Assembly: GCA_905221605.1 (NCBI GenBank)
Contig: CAJNDS010002146.1
Coordinates: 598,406 to 660,905, forward strand
From: Symbiodinium natans
Lineage: Eukaryota; Sar; Dinophyceae; Suessiales; Symbiodiniaceae
Reading direction: 5' to 3'
DNA: 62,500 bases
In this document: piece after piece, positions 18,495 to 28,096 of the stretch
Layout of the letters: each line of letters starts with the position of its first letter
Position numbering within the stretch: the stretch's first letter is position 1
Position numbers and translations under genes: made by a program
Notes under the pieces: model-generated
Database searches by the model: none
What the model was told of the DNA's origin: nothing
The model's input: the letters and a program-made list of their open reading frames with translations, nothing else

Positions 18495-18790
18495 GGAGAT
18501 TCATGTCTAATCTGAGACATGCACAGTGCTCGAAGAGGACGACATCTGTCGAGCTCGACCACTTCTGCCTGCTCGCCTGTTATGGAGGTTTCACTGGTTT
18601 TGTCTATGCCCATATCAGCAGAAGCTCAGGCCTCTTGCCGGTCCAGGCTACGCGCGTAGGCATGCTCGGCCAACTGAAGACAAAGCAAAAGCTTGCCGTG
18701 CGGCTGCTTGGCAGGTAACGGCTGAGGCGACCTTCTTCGTAAATCTTACGCTGTGCCGTGCAGCCAGTATCTACATGTCCGCTTGCGCAA
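18495..18790 (-). CDS. Candidate exon or exons, unknown protein
   Basis: Minus frame pieces include QRKIYEEGRLSRYLPSSRTA, SMPTRVAWTGKRPELLLIWA, and after a stop QKWSSSTDVVLFEHCACLRL. Plus-strand open frames (18503-18807) overlap and are less protein-like in composition. Confidence 0.4.
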
Positions 18791-19009
18791 GCAAAACACT
18801 CTCGTGACTAGTAAACTTATGGAATGCCCGAAAATTTGACCTTGTCAGAAACTCTGGAGCTTGTTGGTGTCTTCGAGATTTCATAAATTCTCACATGCTA
18901 TTACTTGCTAGTGCTAAGATTTTTAGCTTTAGGATTTCAAGCATTCGAACAGACTTGCTAAATACACCGCAAACATCTCGCCAGAGCGAGAACTACAAAA
19001 AAAATGTTG

Positions 19010-19170
19010 TTGGCACGCTGACGGCGCTCCTTCCCTGGGATTGGCGGGGGCGAAGGTCCCTTTGCTGCGCCTTTCGAGCTTCATCCAGGAAAAGTGGCCT
19101 CCTAAACTTGAAAGTCTGCAGCCTGCGACTCTTCCTCATTACTTTCTGTGTACCTGTATTCGTCTGACAA
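19010..19170 (-). CDS. Candidate exon with acidic segment
   Basis: The minus strand reads DEYRYTESNEEESQAADFQ up to a possible GT donor, then FLDEARKAQQRDLRPRQSQG in another frame. A plus-strand frame (18895-19167) overlaps. Confidence 0.35.
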
Positions 19171-19460
19171 AATAAACATCAAAGGTTGGTTGGCTCTTCT
19201 CATCCCGCTCCACTGCGTATGCTTTCTCATCACTGCGCATGAGACTGCGCTCTCCGAGATTCATGATGATTATTACAGATTACTTGCCTGTTCTCTTCAC
19301 GGTCTATTAAATGCTCGATCGGTCTGAAATCCCTGCAGGGGCAATAAATGTCAGGCCTTAATCCTATATACCACTTATGACAAAGAACTGGCGCACTCAT
19401 GCAGATTAGTATCAAAGCTGGTCCTTAAGCCCAACCGGAGCGATGTAACTCCCAAACCGC

Positions 19461-19646
19461 GTGAAAATACACGGACATGGGTGGCTGTCAATATTCCGTA
19501 TGCCAGGAACGGCGGATGCTGAAAAACTCATGGTGCCGCCTGATGCCGAGAAGGAAAACGAAAGTCTGGAACGATGGCTTTGGCAAGTACAGAAGTATAC
19601 TGCTAATTCTTGTAACCTCTGCAAGAAGCCTCGCAAAACATACTAG
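19461..19646 (+). CDS. Candidate exon on the plus strand
   Basis: Exception to the strand bias: the plus strand reads MPGTADAEKLMVPPDAEKEN, ESLERWLWQVQKYTANSCNL and CKKPRKTY before the stop. Charged, helix-like, with a CNLC pair. The minus strand is open here too (19412-19636), so the strand remains open to doubt. Confidence 0.4.
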   Translation: MKIHGHGWLSIFRMPGTADAEKLMVPPDAEKENESLERWLWQVQKYTANSCNLCKKPRKTY

Positions 19647-19662
19647 CGCCTTTATTCTAAGA

Positions 19663-19750
19663 CTCAAGCATTGTCTTCGGAACAACTGGAGCTACTTGAG
19701 CTCGAGCTAGTAGTGTTTGAGCTATCACTTAGCGATGTAGCACAAGCGCG
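19663..19750 (-). CDS. Ser-rich coding-like tail
   Basis: The minus strand reads SLSDSSNTTSSSSSSSSCSE then DNA and a stop, resembling the Ser/Asp tail at 11965-12000. It may mark the end of a second gene of the same general type, or be low-complexity DNA. Confidence 0.3.
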
Positions 19751-20330
19751 CAATTAAGAGTAAGTTAACTGGAAAGATACTCCAAGTTAGTAAATACGTG
19801 CAACGACTTAAAGTTAAGTTTACTTATTTTCTTTAAGTTCAAAAACGGCTTATAAGTCATAATAAAGTCTGATAGCGTGCTTAAAAAAAAAAGGTCCACC
19901 TCAGCACATGCCTGCGTGCCTGCATGCTTGCATGCCCCTGCGCGCCATCCATCAGCAGCGGATTCATTGAACTCCTCACCTGCCACCTGCACAGTCGCTG
20001 CACGCCGCACCCTGCATGCCTACATGCCATGCCTGGAAGCCTATATGCCTGCATGCCCCTACGCCAGCTCCACGCCCTACTGCTCCACACCAGCACCTGT
20101 TCCTGCATGACTGCATGCCGCTGCCCGCTACTACTTAAAGTTATCTGAGAAAAAATATCGCGTGAGTCTTGACAGCGTAAAAGGTATAAAAAAATTCTTT
20201 TTCATATTGACGGCAGCCGGTGCGGAGATTTAGGGCTTGAGGCACTTGAGGTCTCAAGCAATCCACCGGACTGCCTGAAAAAAAATTGGCGAGAGTTTCC
20301 CCTGGGCGGAGACCCAGAATTTAAAAGGGA
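19750..20330. other. No clear gene
   Basis: Contains a stretch rich in GCATGC and TGCCTGCATGC palindromic motifs (19900-20120) where Cys/His-rich frames on both strands are open through the repetition. Nothing else recognised. Confidence 0.5.
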
Positions 20331-20334
20331 AAAA

Positions 20335-20545
20335 AATCGCATCCTCAGGGCGGCCGGCTCGCCAAAGGGCGGCCGGCTCGCCTGAACCCGGCACGCCTAA
20401 GGGTGGCCGGGTTGTCGCGGCACGCCTAAGGGCGGCCGCGACTAAGTTCCAAATCTCAAAACCCGGCTCGCCTGAGGGCGGCCGGGTTGTCGCGGCACGC
20501 CTAAGGGCGGCCGCGACCAACTTGCATGTTGCTAAACGCGGCCGC
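20335..20545 (+). repeat. Palindromic GGCGGCC modules, second cluster
   Basis: The same modules as at 16.2-16.45 kb: GGCTCGCCTGAGGGCGGCC and GTCGCGGCACGCCTAAGGGC alternate. The copy 4 kb away shows this is a dispersed family. Confidence 0.8.
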
Positions 20546-20689
20546 AGGAGAGCGGCCAGCTTCTCTTAATCTAGCCATAATACTATAGGTTTTATGTAAA
20601 TGTGTGTTGCTTTAACGTGAAAAATGTATCTTGTTTGTGGATTAAACAAAAATGCATTCCCGTCAAGTTTAAAACTTAAAAATACTTAA

Positions 20690-21915
20690 ACTATTTAACA
20701 TCCAAATAGGTTAGATAGTTTAGATAGTTCAGGGCCTTCCTGAACTATCTAAACTATCTAAACTATCTAACCTCCAGCTGGGCAGCCCTCCCCGGGAAGG
20801 TTTGAAACTTTCTAAACTATTTAAACTATCTAAACTATCTAAACTATCTAACCTCCAAAGAGGTTAAATAGTTTAGATAGTTTAGATAATTCAGGAAGGC
20901 CCGGAATTATTTAAACTATCTAAAGTATCTAACCTCGATTTGGAGGTTAGATAGTTTAGATAGTTTAGATAGTTTAGATAGTTTAGAAAGTTTCAAACCT
21001 TCTCGGGGAGCCAGCCAGGAGGAGGTTAGATAGTTTAGATAGTTCAGGGGCTTCCTGAACTATCTAAACTTTCTAAACTATCTAACCTCCAGCTGGGCAG
21101 CCCTCCCCGGGAAGGTTTGAAACTTTCTAAACTATTTAAACTGTCTAAACTATCTAACCTCTGTTTCTCCCAAAATCGAGGTTAGATAGTTTAGATAGTT
21201 TAGGGGCTCGTCTAAACTATCTAAACTATCTAAACTATCTAACCTCTGTTTCTCCCAAAATCGAGGTTAGATAGTTTAGATAGTTTAGGGGCTCGTCTAA
21301 ACTATCTAAACTATCTAAACTATCTAAACTATCTAACCTCCTTTTCTCCAATAATCGAGGTTAGATAGTTTAGATAGTTTACATAGTTTAGAAAGTTTCA
21401 AACCTCCTGGGGGGCCTCCCCGGAAAGAGGTTAGATAGTTTAGATAGTTTAGATAGTTCAGGGGCTTCCTGAACTATCTAAACTATCTAAACTATCTAAC
21501 CTCTTTCCGGGGAGGCCCCCAGGAGGTTTGAAACTTTCTAAACTATCTAAACTATCTAAACTATCTAAACTATCTAAACTATCTAAACTATCTAACCTCT
21601 GTTTCTCCCAAAATCGAGGTTAGATAGTTTAGATAGTTTAGGGGCTCGTCTAAACTATCTAAACTATCTAACCTCCTTTTCTCCCAAAATCGAGGTTAGA
21701 TAGTTTAGATAGTTTAGATAGTTTAGATAGTTTAGAAAGTTTCAAACCTCCTGGGGGCCTCCCCGGAAAGAGGTTAGATAGTTTAGATATTTTGGGAGAA
21801 AAGGAGGTTAGATAGTTTAGATAGTTTAGATAGTTCAGGGGCTTCCTGAACTATCTAAACTATCTAAACTATCTAAACTATCTAAACTATTTAAACTATT
21901 TAACCTCCTTCTCCA
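20690..21915. repeat. Array of hairpins built from the 9-mer TTTAGATAG
   Basis: Runs of TAGTTTAGATAGTTTAGA alternate with runs of the exact complement, separated by short loops (TTCAGGGGCTTCCTGAA, GGGGCTCGTC) and spacers (TTTCTCCCAAAATCGAGG, CCCCGGAAAGAGG, GGGGCCTCC). About 1.2 kb in all, so each strand folds into a chain of long stems. Stops occur in every frame; not coding. Confidence 0.95.
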
Positions 21916-22084
21916 AGAAAGGAAAGTAATCACATAGTACCTAAAGGTCCCTCTTACATATATATATATATATTCATATGTATATATATATATAGGTAGG
22001 TAGACTTAGATATGAAAAATAGGGGTATGGAGCCCCATAACCCTAAACCCTGTAATTTACCCAAACCCCCACAGACGCTAAATG

Positions 22085-22235
22085 GGTATTTCCCAACATA
22101 GGGGTACCCCTTGTAGACTAGAATCGAAATCCCCCTTGAAAAGGGGTACCCCTCTTGAACCCCCAATAGAATCAAAAACCCCTTAAAGGGACCCCCAAAA
22201 AAGGGTACCCCTATTTTGGGAAACCTCCGAATCTT
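22085..22235. mobile_element. Foldback element, family F9
   Basis: TATTTCCCAACATAGGGGTA at the left mirrors TACCCCTATTTTGGGAAA at the right, with a second nested GGGGTACCCCT pair inside. Related ends at 42695-42805, 44345-44440 and 50603-50662. Confidence 0.5.
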
Positions 22236-22375
22236 GGCTGCACTCAGGAGGGTAGCTAGAAATTAAACTTTTAGCTGCCTTAATAAGAAACCCAATAAAC
22301 CCAAAAAAGGCCCTAAACCCTAAACTCTTAACCCTAAACCCTAAACCCTCTCTACCATATATATTTAAACCTTAA

Positions 22376-22835
22376 TTGTATTTTCAAAATTTGGCCGCTT
22401 TATTTTCAGAATTTGGCCGCTTTATTTTCAGAATTTGGCCGCTTTATTTTCAGAAGGAGCCAAAATCAGGCCAAAGGCTAATTGAATTTCAGAATTTGGC
22501 CGCTTTATTTTCAGAATTTGGCCGCTTTATTTTCAGAATTTGGCCGTTTTATTTTCAGAATTTGGCCGCTTTATTTTCAGAATTTTGCCGCTTCAGAATT
22601 TGGCCGCTGTATTTTCAGAATTTGGCCGCTGTATTTTCAGAATTTGGCCGCTTTATTTTCAGAATTTGGCCGCTTTATTTTCAGAATTTGGCCGCTTTAT
22701 TTTCAGAATTTGGCCGTTTTATTTTCAGAATTTGGCCACTTGATTTTCAGAATTTGGCCGCTTGATTTTCAGAATTTGGCCGCTTTATTTTCAGAATTTG
22801 GCCGCTTTATTTTCAGAATTTGGCCGTTTTTGGCT
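22376..22835 (+). repeat. 22-base minisatellite
   Basis: About twenty copies of the unit TTTGGCCGCTTTATTTTCAG plus AA, with a few truncated copies. Since 22 is not a multiple of 3 the reading frame cycles, and frames up to 129 codons (FRIWPLYFQNLAALFSEFG) are repeat translations. Confidence 0.95.
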
Positions 22836-22961
22836 TTCTCAATGTAGTGGGATTCTCTGGGTGGGTGGGTGTTAAATCCGAGCCGTAAATAAAGCTTAAC
22901 CATAAAGCTGCTCGACCCGGAGTGCTGAACCCTAAACCCTAAACCCTAAACCCTAAACCCC

Positions 22962-23043
22962 CAAATCTGGCAGTGTCCAGGTCGAGGATCAGCAGCGCCG
23001 GCTTCGGCTCTGCCGACGCTGCAGCCAGGGACCGCGGCGACCT
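22962..23043 (-). CDS. Candidate exon flanked by telomere-type repeats
   Basis: An 80-base GC-rich island reads RSLAAASAEPKPALLILDLD then TARFG on the minus strand, with CCCTAAA repeats on one side and TTTAGGG on the other. LLILDLD looks like a beta strand; a DxD phosphatase motif was considered but is incomplete. Confidence 0.45.
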
Positions 23044-23207
23044 TAAAGTGGTTTGGGGGTTTTTGGTGGGGTTTAGGGTTTAGGGTTTAGAGGTTTGGGG
23101 GGCTTGGGGGGCTTGGGGGGGCTTGGGGGGGCTTGGGGGTTTGGGGGTTTGGGGCTTTGGGGCTTTGGGCTTTTTTGTGGTTTTGGTCAGCGGCTCTACC
23201 CTAAACC

Positions 23208-23275
23208 CTACATCAGACTTCTTTCCAAGCTGCTCAGCGGAGTCTGCGCGCTTCCGCGACCGCGGCGGCATTCGG
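23208..23275 (-). CDS. Candidate micro-exon, basic
   Basis: The minus strand reads MPPRSRKRADSAEQLGKKSD before running into telomere-type repeats. Charged composition typical of a linker or nuclear localisation region. Confidence 0.4.
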
Positions 23276-23364
23276 ACATCGGGGAAGCGGCGTGTGAGGA
23301 TTTAGGGCTGTGGTTCGGTTTATGGTGTAGGGTTTGAGGTTTAGGGTTTAGGGTCGGTGTGGGG

Positions 23365-23500
23365 GGGTCCTCCAAGCCAAGTAGCATCCAGGGGTTTCCT
23401 TGTTTGCTGTGCTTGTGAAGATGTGATTGAAGATTTTGGACGTAGGGCGCATGAGAAGTTTCCACCTCAGCCAGCAAGGCCTGGCGATGCAATTGGGCTG
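23365..23500 (-). CDS. Candidate exon, unknown protein
   Basis: The minus strand reads HRQALLAEVETSHAPYVQNL and QSHLHKHSKQGNPWMLLGLE. Strongly protein-like. A plus-strand frame (23357-23632) overlaps. Confidence 0.5.
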
Positions 23501-23534
23501 CTAGGGCTGTTTTGTAAACCCCAAACCCTAAACC

Positions 23535-23632
23535 CTTTTTGGTCTAGGGCTTTGGGGCTTTGCGACTCAAACTCGCTAACTTCAGGGAGTGTGGGAGTGT
23601 CGGGCCCTGAAAGTGCCAGGCTGCACAAGTAG
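23535..23632 (-). CDS. Candidate exon, unknown protein
   Basis: Minus strand reads YLCSLALSGPDTPTLPEVSE and FESQSPKALDQ. Separated from 23365-23500 by a short telomere-type piece, which may be the intron or part of it. Confidence 0.4.
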
Positions 23633-23636
23633 ACCC

Positions 23637-23757
23637 CACCCACTTGCAGGCTCATGGGTATATCTACGTAGGGTTCCAAGTGTGACAACTATACGTAGAG
23701 CTCCATTTAGGGTACTTTATAGTCACCCATGAACCTTCACCCATGAACCTTCAAGTA
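23637..23757. mobile_element. Foldback element, F1-related
   Basis: ACTTGCAGGCTCATGGGTAT at the left is mirrored by CACCCATGAACCTTCAAGTA at the right, a divergent copy of the F1 ends. No coding frame. Confidence 0.45.
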
Positions 23758-23950
23758 ACCCTGCAAGTAGAGGCCCCCTAGCTATAGGTGGGTTAAATTG
23801 GGTGAAAGGCCTTATTTTGTAGGATCTAACACTAGAGTCAGGGGCCCCTACTTGTAGACCCTCAACCGCAGCTCTGACATGGGTTTACATAGGCTCACAT
23901 AGGTTGTACATCAATAAACCGTAAACCGCGGCTCTGACATGGGATTACAT

Positions 23951-24050
23951 GGTCAGTTCTCTAAATTAGGACCCTTTTTGGGTACCCTAAATGTTTGGGG
24001 CCGCCTTTTAATAATAACCCCAAACGGGACCCTAGTAACACATAGGAGTT
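23951..24050. mobile_element. Foldback fragment, family F7
   Basis: Begins AGTTCTCTAAATTAGGACCC, the F7 end seen at 61562-61642 and 58008-58150. The opposite end is not clear. 24050-24420 has no recognised gene. Confidence 0.4.
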
Positions 24051-24431
24051 ACGCGCGGCCGAAGTCCAATTTCGACCGCGCATGTGGGGATTGAATGTTA
24101 TAGGGGTTAGGGTGTGTGGTTCAAGGGCTTAGGGGTTTGTTGAGGTTCCGGGTCTTTGTCCTACAGAATGCTGGCCCCTATCCAATTATCTTATTGGTGG
24201 TCAGCTGAAAATGTTCGACCGCCCCCATCCGCCTGCACTCTGGACCTAGTATAGACTAGTCATTAGTCTTCCAGTAGCATTATTGGGCTTGGTAGTTGCC
24301 AGAAACTCCCTAATTTAACCCCAATCCCAATAGCCCAAGCAAAAACCAGCCCTAAACCCTGAACCCTGAACCCTGAGCCCTAAACCCTAAACCCTAAACC
24401 CTAAACCCTCAACCCTCAACCCGCAACCCTG

Positions 24432-24515
24432 ACCCTCTCCGGGCCTGTAGCTGGCTCTGATCCTGCACGTTTGTCAACTTCTTCTTCAGCCTCCGCGAGA
24501 AGGCCCGAACCATTA
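24432..24515 (-). CDS. Candidate micro-exon
   Basis: The minus strand reads GLLAEAEEEVDKRAGSEPAT; another open frame reads VRAFSRRLKKKLTNVQDQSQ. Flanked by telomere-type repeats on both sides. Confidence 0.35.
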
Positions 24516-24894
24516 TCTAGGTAGCTTTGCTTTAAGCAGGGTTTAGGGTTTAGGGGTTATTCCTGTACATGTAACGCTATTTGCAGGGCTTCTAGCCCTA
24601 CTCATAACTACCAATGAACCTCCAAGTAAATGATCCTCTACCCTAAACCCCAAACGCGAAACCCTGAACAATTCAGAGCCCCAGACCTGTTTGAAAATTT
24701 GGGGGGCTACCTAAACTATGGAGGGGCCCCTTGGGGGCCTCCTCAAAAAAGGAGATCATGTTATATTTGGATATCCAAGGGGGGTTCCCGAGATGCTGCC
24801 CGGTGCCGGCGTCGTCGTCACGACTCCCCCGCCCCCCCCCCCCCCCATTTTGGGGAATATCCAACGAAAAACCTAAACCCTAAACCCTAAAGAG

Positions 24895-25040
24895 TAGCGG
24901 CTTGGTACAGCCCACACGTCCCAAACCCCTGTGGCGAAAAGGTGTTTTTCTTCTGCAAGTCTTGATGGTGGTTGCAGGGCTGCAGGCTTCTTCAACTTCA
25001 GCTTTGGGGCGATTGAACATCTCCCTTTCGATTTTAAACC
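24895..25040 (-). CDS. Candidate exon, Cys/Lys-rich
   Basis: Open for 48 codons on the minus strand: KIEREMFNRPKAEVEEACSP, ATTIKTCRRKTPFRHRGLGR, VGCTKPLLF. Telomere-type CCCTAAA lies immediately on both sides. A plus frame (24902-25111) overlaps. Among the better micro-exon calls. Confidence 0.5.
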
Positions 25041-25254
25041 CTAAGCCCTACACCCTAAACCCGGTTCCTTTGTTTCCGACTTTCTCTCTCACCCCAATCT
25101 CGCCCGCATAAACCCTTAGCACCTCCCGCTAAACCCTGAATCCTAAACTCCTCAACCCTGACACCCGAACCACTTGTTTTCAGGGTGAAACTTTTGCCTC
25201 CTGAGAGTGTGTTTGAGGGTGAAGACTCTAATGCGTAAGGGTCTAGAAAGGTTT

Positions 25255-25455
25255 TAAGGATTAAGTCTTTAGGGCTAGGGCTTGAAAGGCCCCTTGTTCG
25301 TGTACTAACGCTCGGCCTAAACTCAAGAGGTGAAGACTCGCACCCCTGACAGGTCCCCTTAATATACTCCTAATGTGGCCCTTGTATTCCCTTAGAGGAT
25401 CTTTGAACAGGGTCCCCAAACCCTAGGGTACAACCTTAAGAGTCCAAGGTAGAGA
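25255..25455. mobile_element. Foldback element, family F6
   Basis: Inverted relative to 757-902: contains GGTCCCCAAACCCTAGGGTA and ends ACCTTAAGAGTCCAAGGTA. The mirror end ATTAAGTCTTTAGGGCTAGG is degenerate. Confidence 0.45.
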
Positions 25456-25745
25456 GTACCATGAAAACCCTAAACCCTAAAGCGCTCCAAGCACCGAAGG
25501 CGCTCTCAACTTTACAGTAAATTCCATCAAGTTGGAACATGGTTTAAGAACGACTAGTGCTGAGATTCCCTTTAGTAACCCCCTAAACCCGGAACCCTAA
25601 ACCCTAAGCCCTAGATTCCCTTGGGCTGTTCCAACTTTTGGGCGTTTATTCTTAGCCATCTCGACGAGGAGCTGGGTTCAGGGTTTCAGGCTTAAGGGTT
25701 GGTGGGGGCGTGGATTTTCGGAATGACTTGGCGCACGCAGAATGT

Positions 25746-25859
25746 CTTGGCAGCCCAGTAGCCATGTTACAATAAGGGCACCCTGTTTGGGTTGGTTACT
25801 TTGAAAGGGACCCCCACAATCAAAATCAAGGGTAGAGGGCACTGCTGGGCTACCAAGAT
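25746..25859. mobile_element. Foldback element, family F2
   Basis: CTTGGCAGCCCAGTAGCCAT mirrors ACTGCTGGGCTACCAAG. On the minus strand the coding-like island 25868-25975 ends at CCCAG|GTAGGC just before it, and the peptide-like TFCVRQVIPKIHAP begins directly after its terminal CCAAG. Confidence 0.65.
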
Positions 25860-25867
25860 GTTCAGGG

Positions 25868-25975
25868 TTTGGGGAATTCGCGCCTACCTGGGCTTTGAAT
25901 GAGGCTCTTCTTGGGCTGCTCTTTTGTGCGCCAAGGTCTCCAGACCTTCCACAATATTGCTTCCTTCAGGGAACC
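25868..25975 (-). CDS. Candidate exon with good donor site
   Basis: Minus strand reads PEGSNIVEGLETLAHKRAAQ then EEPHSKPR and meets CCAG|GTAGGC, a consensus-like donor. The F2 element follows within the presumed intron. Confidence 0.5.
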
Positions 25976-26117
25976 CTAAGCCCTAAACCCTAAACCACTT
26001 CAGAAGAACCCTGTAAACTTTAAGGTGCATTCAGCCACAAGCCCTAAACCCGCTACAAGGTGCGTGGGCACCAGTTTGACCCCATTCCTCAGGGCTTAGG
26101 GTTTAGGGTTTAGGGTG

Positions 26118-26300
26118 TTGGAAGATCTGAGTCTCAGGCTTCTTCCGGATGAGCATCATGGCGGACAGGTTGTTCTTCTTCTGATTCAGTTCCGCGCGCC
26201 TCGGTCCGACTGGGTGGGCTTCCGAAATACAGGAGGAGAATTCGTGTTTTCGAGTGGATAGAGTGGAACCTGTTGCGCGAGGACCCAAGTCCGACGGCAA
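26118..26300 (-). CDS. Candidate exon, unknown protein
   Basis: Minus strand: STLSTRKHEFSSCISEAHPV, GPRRAELNQKKNNLSAMMLI, RKKPETQIFQH, then telomere-type repeats. An overlapping minus frame (26134-26376) is also open with an acidic segment, so the frame is uncertain. Confidence 0.45.
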
Positions 26301-26596
26301 TTCCCCGCCCCCCCCCGGCAAACATTCTCAAGGCTGGTGTCTTACACAAACCAACGAAACCCCTGATGTTGCCCAAGCACCACTCAAATCACCGCCGCCC
26401 TCACGCATACACCTTGCATGCGCATCTCTACACCCCTGCACGGCAAATCTTTTGCAGAATCTGGGCTGCCTTTCGCAGGCAGCCTTAGCCCTAAGGGGCT
26501 ATCGAGGCCCAGGGCAGCAAGCCAAAGCTCGTTGCACGCAAGAAGGGTTTACCGTGATTGTAGGGCACTCTACTTATGGCTAAGATCCTTATATAA

Positions 26597-26740
26597 CCTG
26601 AGTCGCGATACTGTTCAGACACTCATAGACCCCATTTTCGGATCTTTCCATGTAAGTCACAGGCCCCTCCTCGTAGAAAGATGCGTTCAAGGATTCAAGG
26701 CTCTGGGCGGCTTCGGAATTGGGAGTTCAGCCTTTTTGCT
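26597..26740 (-). CDS. Candidate exon with AG|GT donor
   Basis: Minus strand reads EAAQSLESLNASFYEEGPVT and YMERSENGVYECLNSIATQ, ending at ACTCAG|GTTATA. Strong protein-like composition. A plus frame (26418-26744) overlaps. Confidence 0.5.
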
Positions 26741-26906
26741 CTGATGAGTCCGGACACCTAGCACTTGAAACAACAACAAAAACCACCCCCAGGCCCTGAA
26801 TCCGAAGCCCTAGAACATAAACCCCAAACCTTAAACCCTAAACCCTAAGCCCTACCCCTAAACCCTAAACCCTAAACCCCAAACCCCAACAAACACCCAA
26901 TATCCA

Positions 26907-26972
26907 GGTCTCCCGACAGCTTCTCTGCGGCCTCCGCGGCCTTTCGAACCTCTGCCTGGGCTTTCAGCACCT
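26907..26972 (-). CDS. Candidate micro-exon, coiled-coil-like
   Basis: Between telomere-type blocks the minus strand has CACCGCAG|G, then VLKAQAEVRKAAEAAEKLSG and DLDIG, ending near a GTGTTT donor. Heptad-like Ala/Glu/Lys pattern. This 65-base island shows the micro-exon pattern most clearly. Confidence 0.5.
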
Positions 26973-27119
26973 GCGGTGTAGGTCCCACCCTTAAAGGTTT
27001 AGGGTTTAGGGTTTAGGGATCAGGGTTTAGGTTTTATAGGCTTTAAGGTTTAGGGTCGCCTACACCCCAACAAGCCCACACAAGCGATGCAAGATCCGTA
27101 GGGTTTAGGGTTTAGGGTT

Positions 27120-27212
27120 CCCCCTTGTTCTAACAGTCCTTAATAGGGATGATAATACGGGGTACGATAACCCCTATTCAGGACTGCTAGCAGAAGGGGG
27201 AACATCCCAACT
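27120..27212. mobile_element. Foldback element, family F5
   Basis: TTCCCCCTTGTTCTAACAGT mirrors ACTGCTAGCAGAAGGGGGAA, with ATAGGGATG and ACCCCTATT inside. Other copies: 33346-33452, 33841-33939, 53372-53470, partial 35930-35975. A TTTAGGG block abuts its left end. Confidence 0.65.
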
Positions 27213-27454
27213 TTCACCCTTACAACGCTGGTGTTTAGGGTTTTAAGTTTAGGGTTAGGGTTTCAGGGTGTATGGGATTCGGGTTATGCATACGCTGCGG
27301 GTCCAGGTAACCCTTAAAACCCGAAATCCTGTCACCCTAAGTCCCTAAACCTTGCCTCTTTTGCAGAGACGTCCCTTGTAAAGTCAAGTATGCTGGGCTA
27401 TTGATCGAGCCACTGTTTGAGGGGTCCCGTACAACGTCAAGTTCTCCGGACATA

Positions 27455-27790
27455 AAGAGCACCTGTGACTCCGAAAACAAAACCCTGCAAATATTTAGGG
27501 CATAACCCCCCAAGGAGCCCGAGGTATTTCATGTGGCATGCATGTCAGTTTGCTGTGCTCCCCCCCCCCCCCCCTTGTTCTCCTCACCACGTGTGGCGAG
27601 GGCCCAAATCGGTTTGGGTGGCAGGGGGTACACAGCAAAAAGGGACATATAAAAGATACAGGGTACAAGAAAGGGAGGGTATTCCTGAGACTCCATTTAC
27701 CTACTGCTTCGTCGTAACTACCACTACCCATAATCAGCAGGTATAACCCATAAGACTGTAGGTAAAGAAAGTTCCAGGCTGGGCTCATTG
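27455..27790. other. No convincing gene; poly-C tract
   Basis: Open frames on both strands (27465-27746 plus, 27495-27788 minus) surround a run of about 14 C near 27560. GGGTACA and CTGTA mirrored motifs suggest a degenerate foldback element. Confidence 0.35.
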
Positions 27791-27842
27791 CTAAACCCTA
27801 AACCCTAAACCCTAAACCCTAAACCCTAAACCCTAAACCCGA
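27791..27842 (-). repeat. CCCTAAA array
   Basis: About seven pure CCCTAAA units, adjoining a candidate micro-exon. Confidence 0.95.
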
Positions 27843-27905
27843 AACGGCCAGTGCCTCTTCGGAGTCTGCCATGTCTGGATGCCTTGGCGTCGGCGAGACG
27901 GAACC
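27843..27905 (-). CDS. Candidate micro-exon
   Basis: The minus strand reads SVSPTPRHPDMADSEEALAV; a second frame reads FRLADAKASRHGRLRRGTGR. Between a CCCTAAA array and an F4 element. Confidence 0.3.
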
Positions 27906-27914
27906 CAAAGAGCC

Positions 27915-28072
27915 CAATGCTCCTTAATTAAGGAATATTCCTTAAATCATTCTAAGGATCCCTTTTATGGTTTAGGATAGTGTAGTAATTAAGGAATATT
28001 CCTTAAATCATACTAAGGATCCCTTTATGGTTTAGGGAATCTTGCTTAACTAAGGGGTATTGGGCTCTCTGG
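27915..28072. mobile_element. Foldback element, family F4, with internal duplication
   Basis: GCTCCTTAATTAAGGAATAT at the left, a direct repeat of ATTAAGGAATATTCCTTAAA in the middle, and a mirrored GCTTAACTAAGGGGTATTGG at the right, ending in GGGCTCTCTGGG. Confidence 0.6.
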
Positions 28073-28096
28073 GAACTTTGTGTTGAAGTTTGGGGC

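Noticed and set aside
20690-21915. CRISPR array
   Set aside because: Repeats are palindromic 9-mer runs with reused spacers and no unique spacers or cas genes; the genome appears eukaryotic.
22376-22847. Open frames up to 129 codons rich in FRIWPLYFQNLAAL
   Set aside because: They follow the 22-base minisatellite in three frames in turn; no unique protein sequence is present.
22962-23043. HAD/FCP1-type phosphatase motif (LLILDLDTARF)
   Set aside because: The DxDxT/V motif is not complete and only 25 codons are visible.
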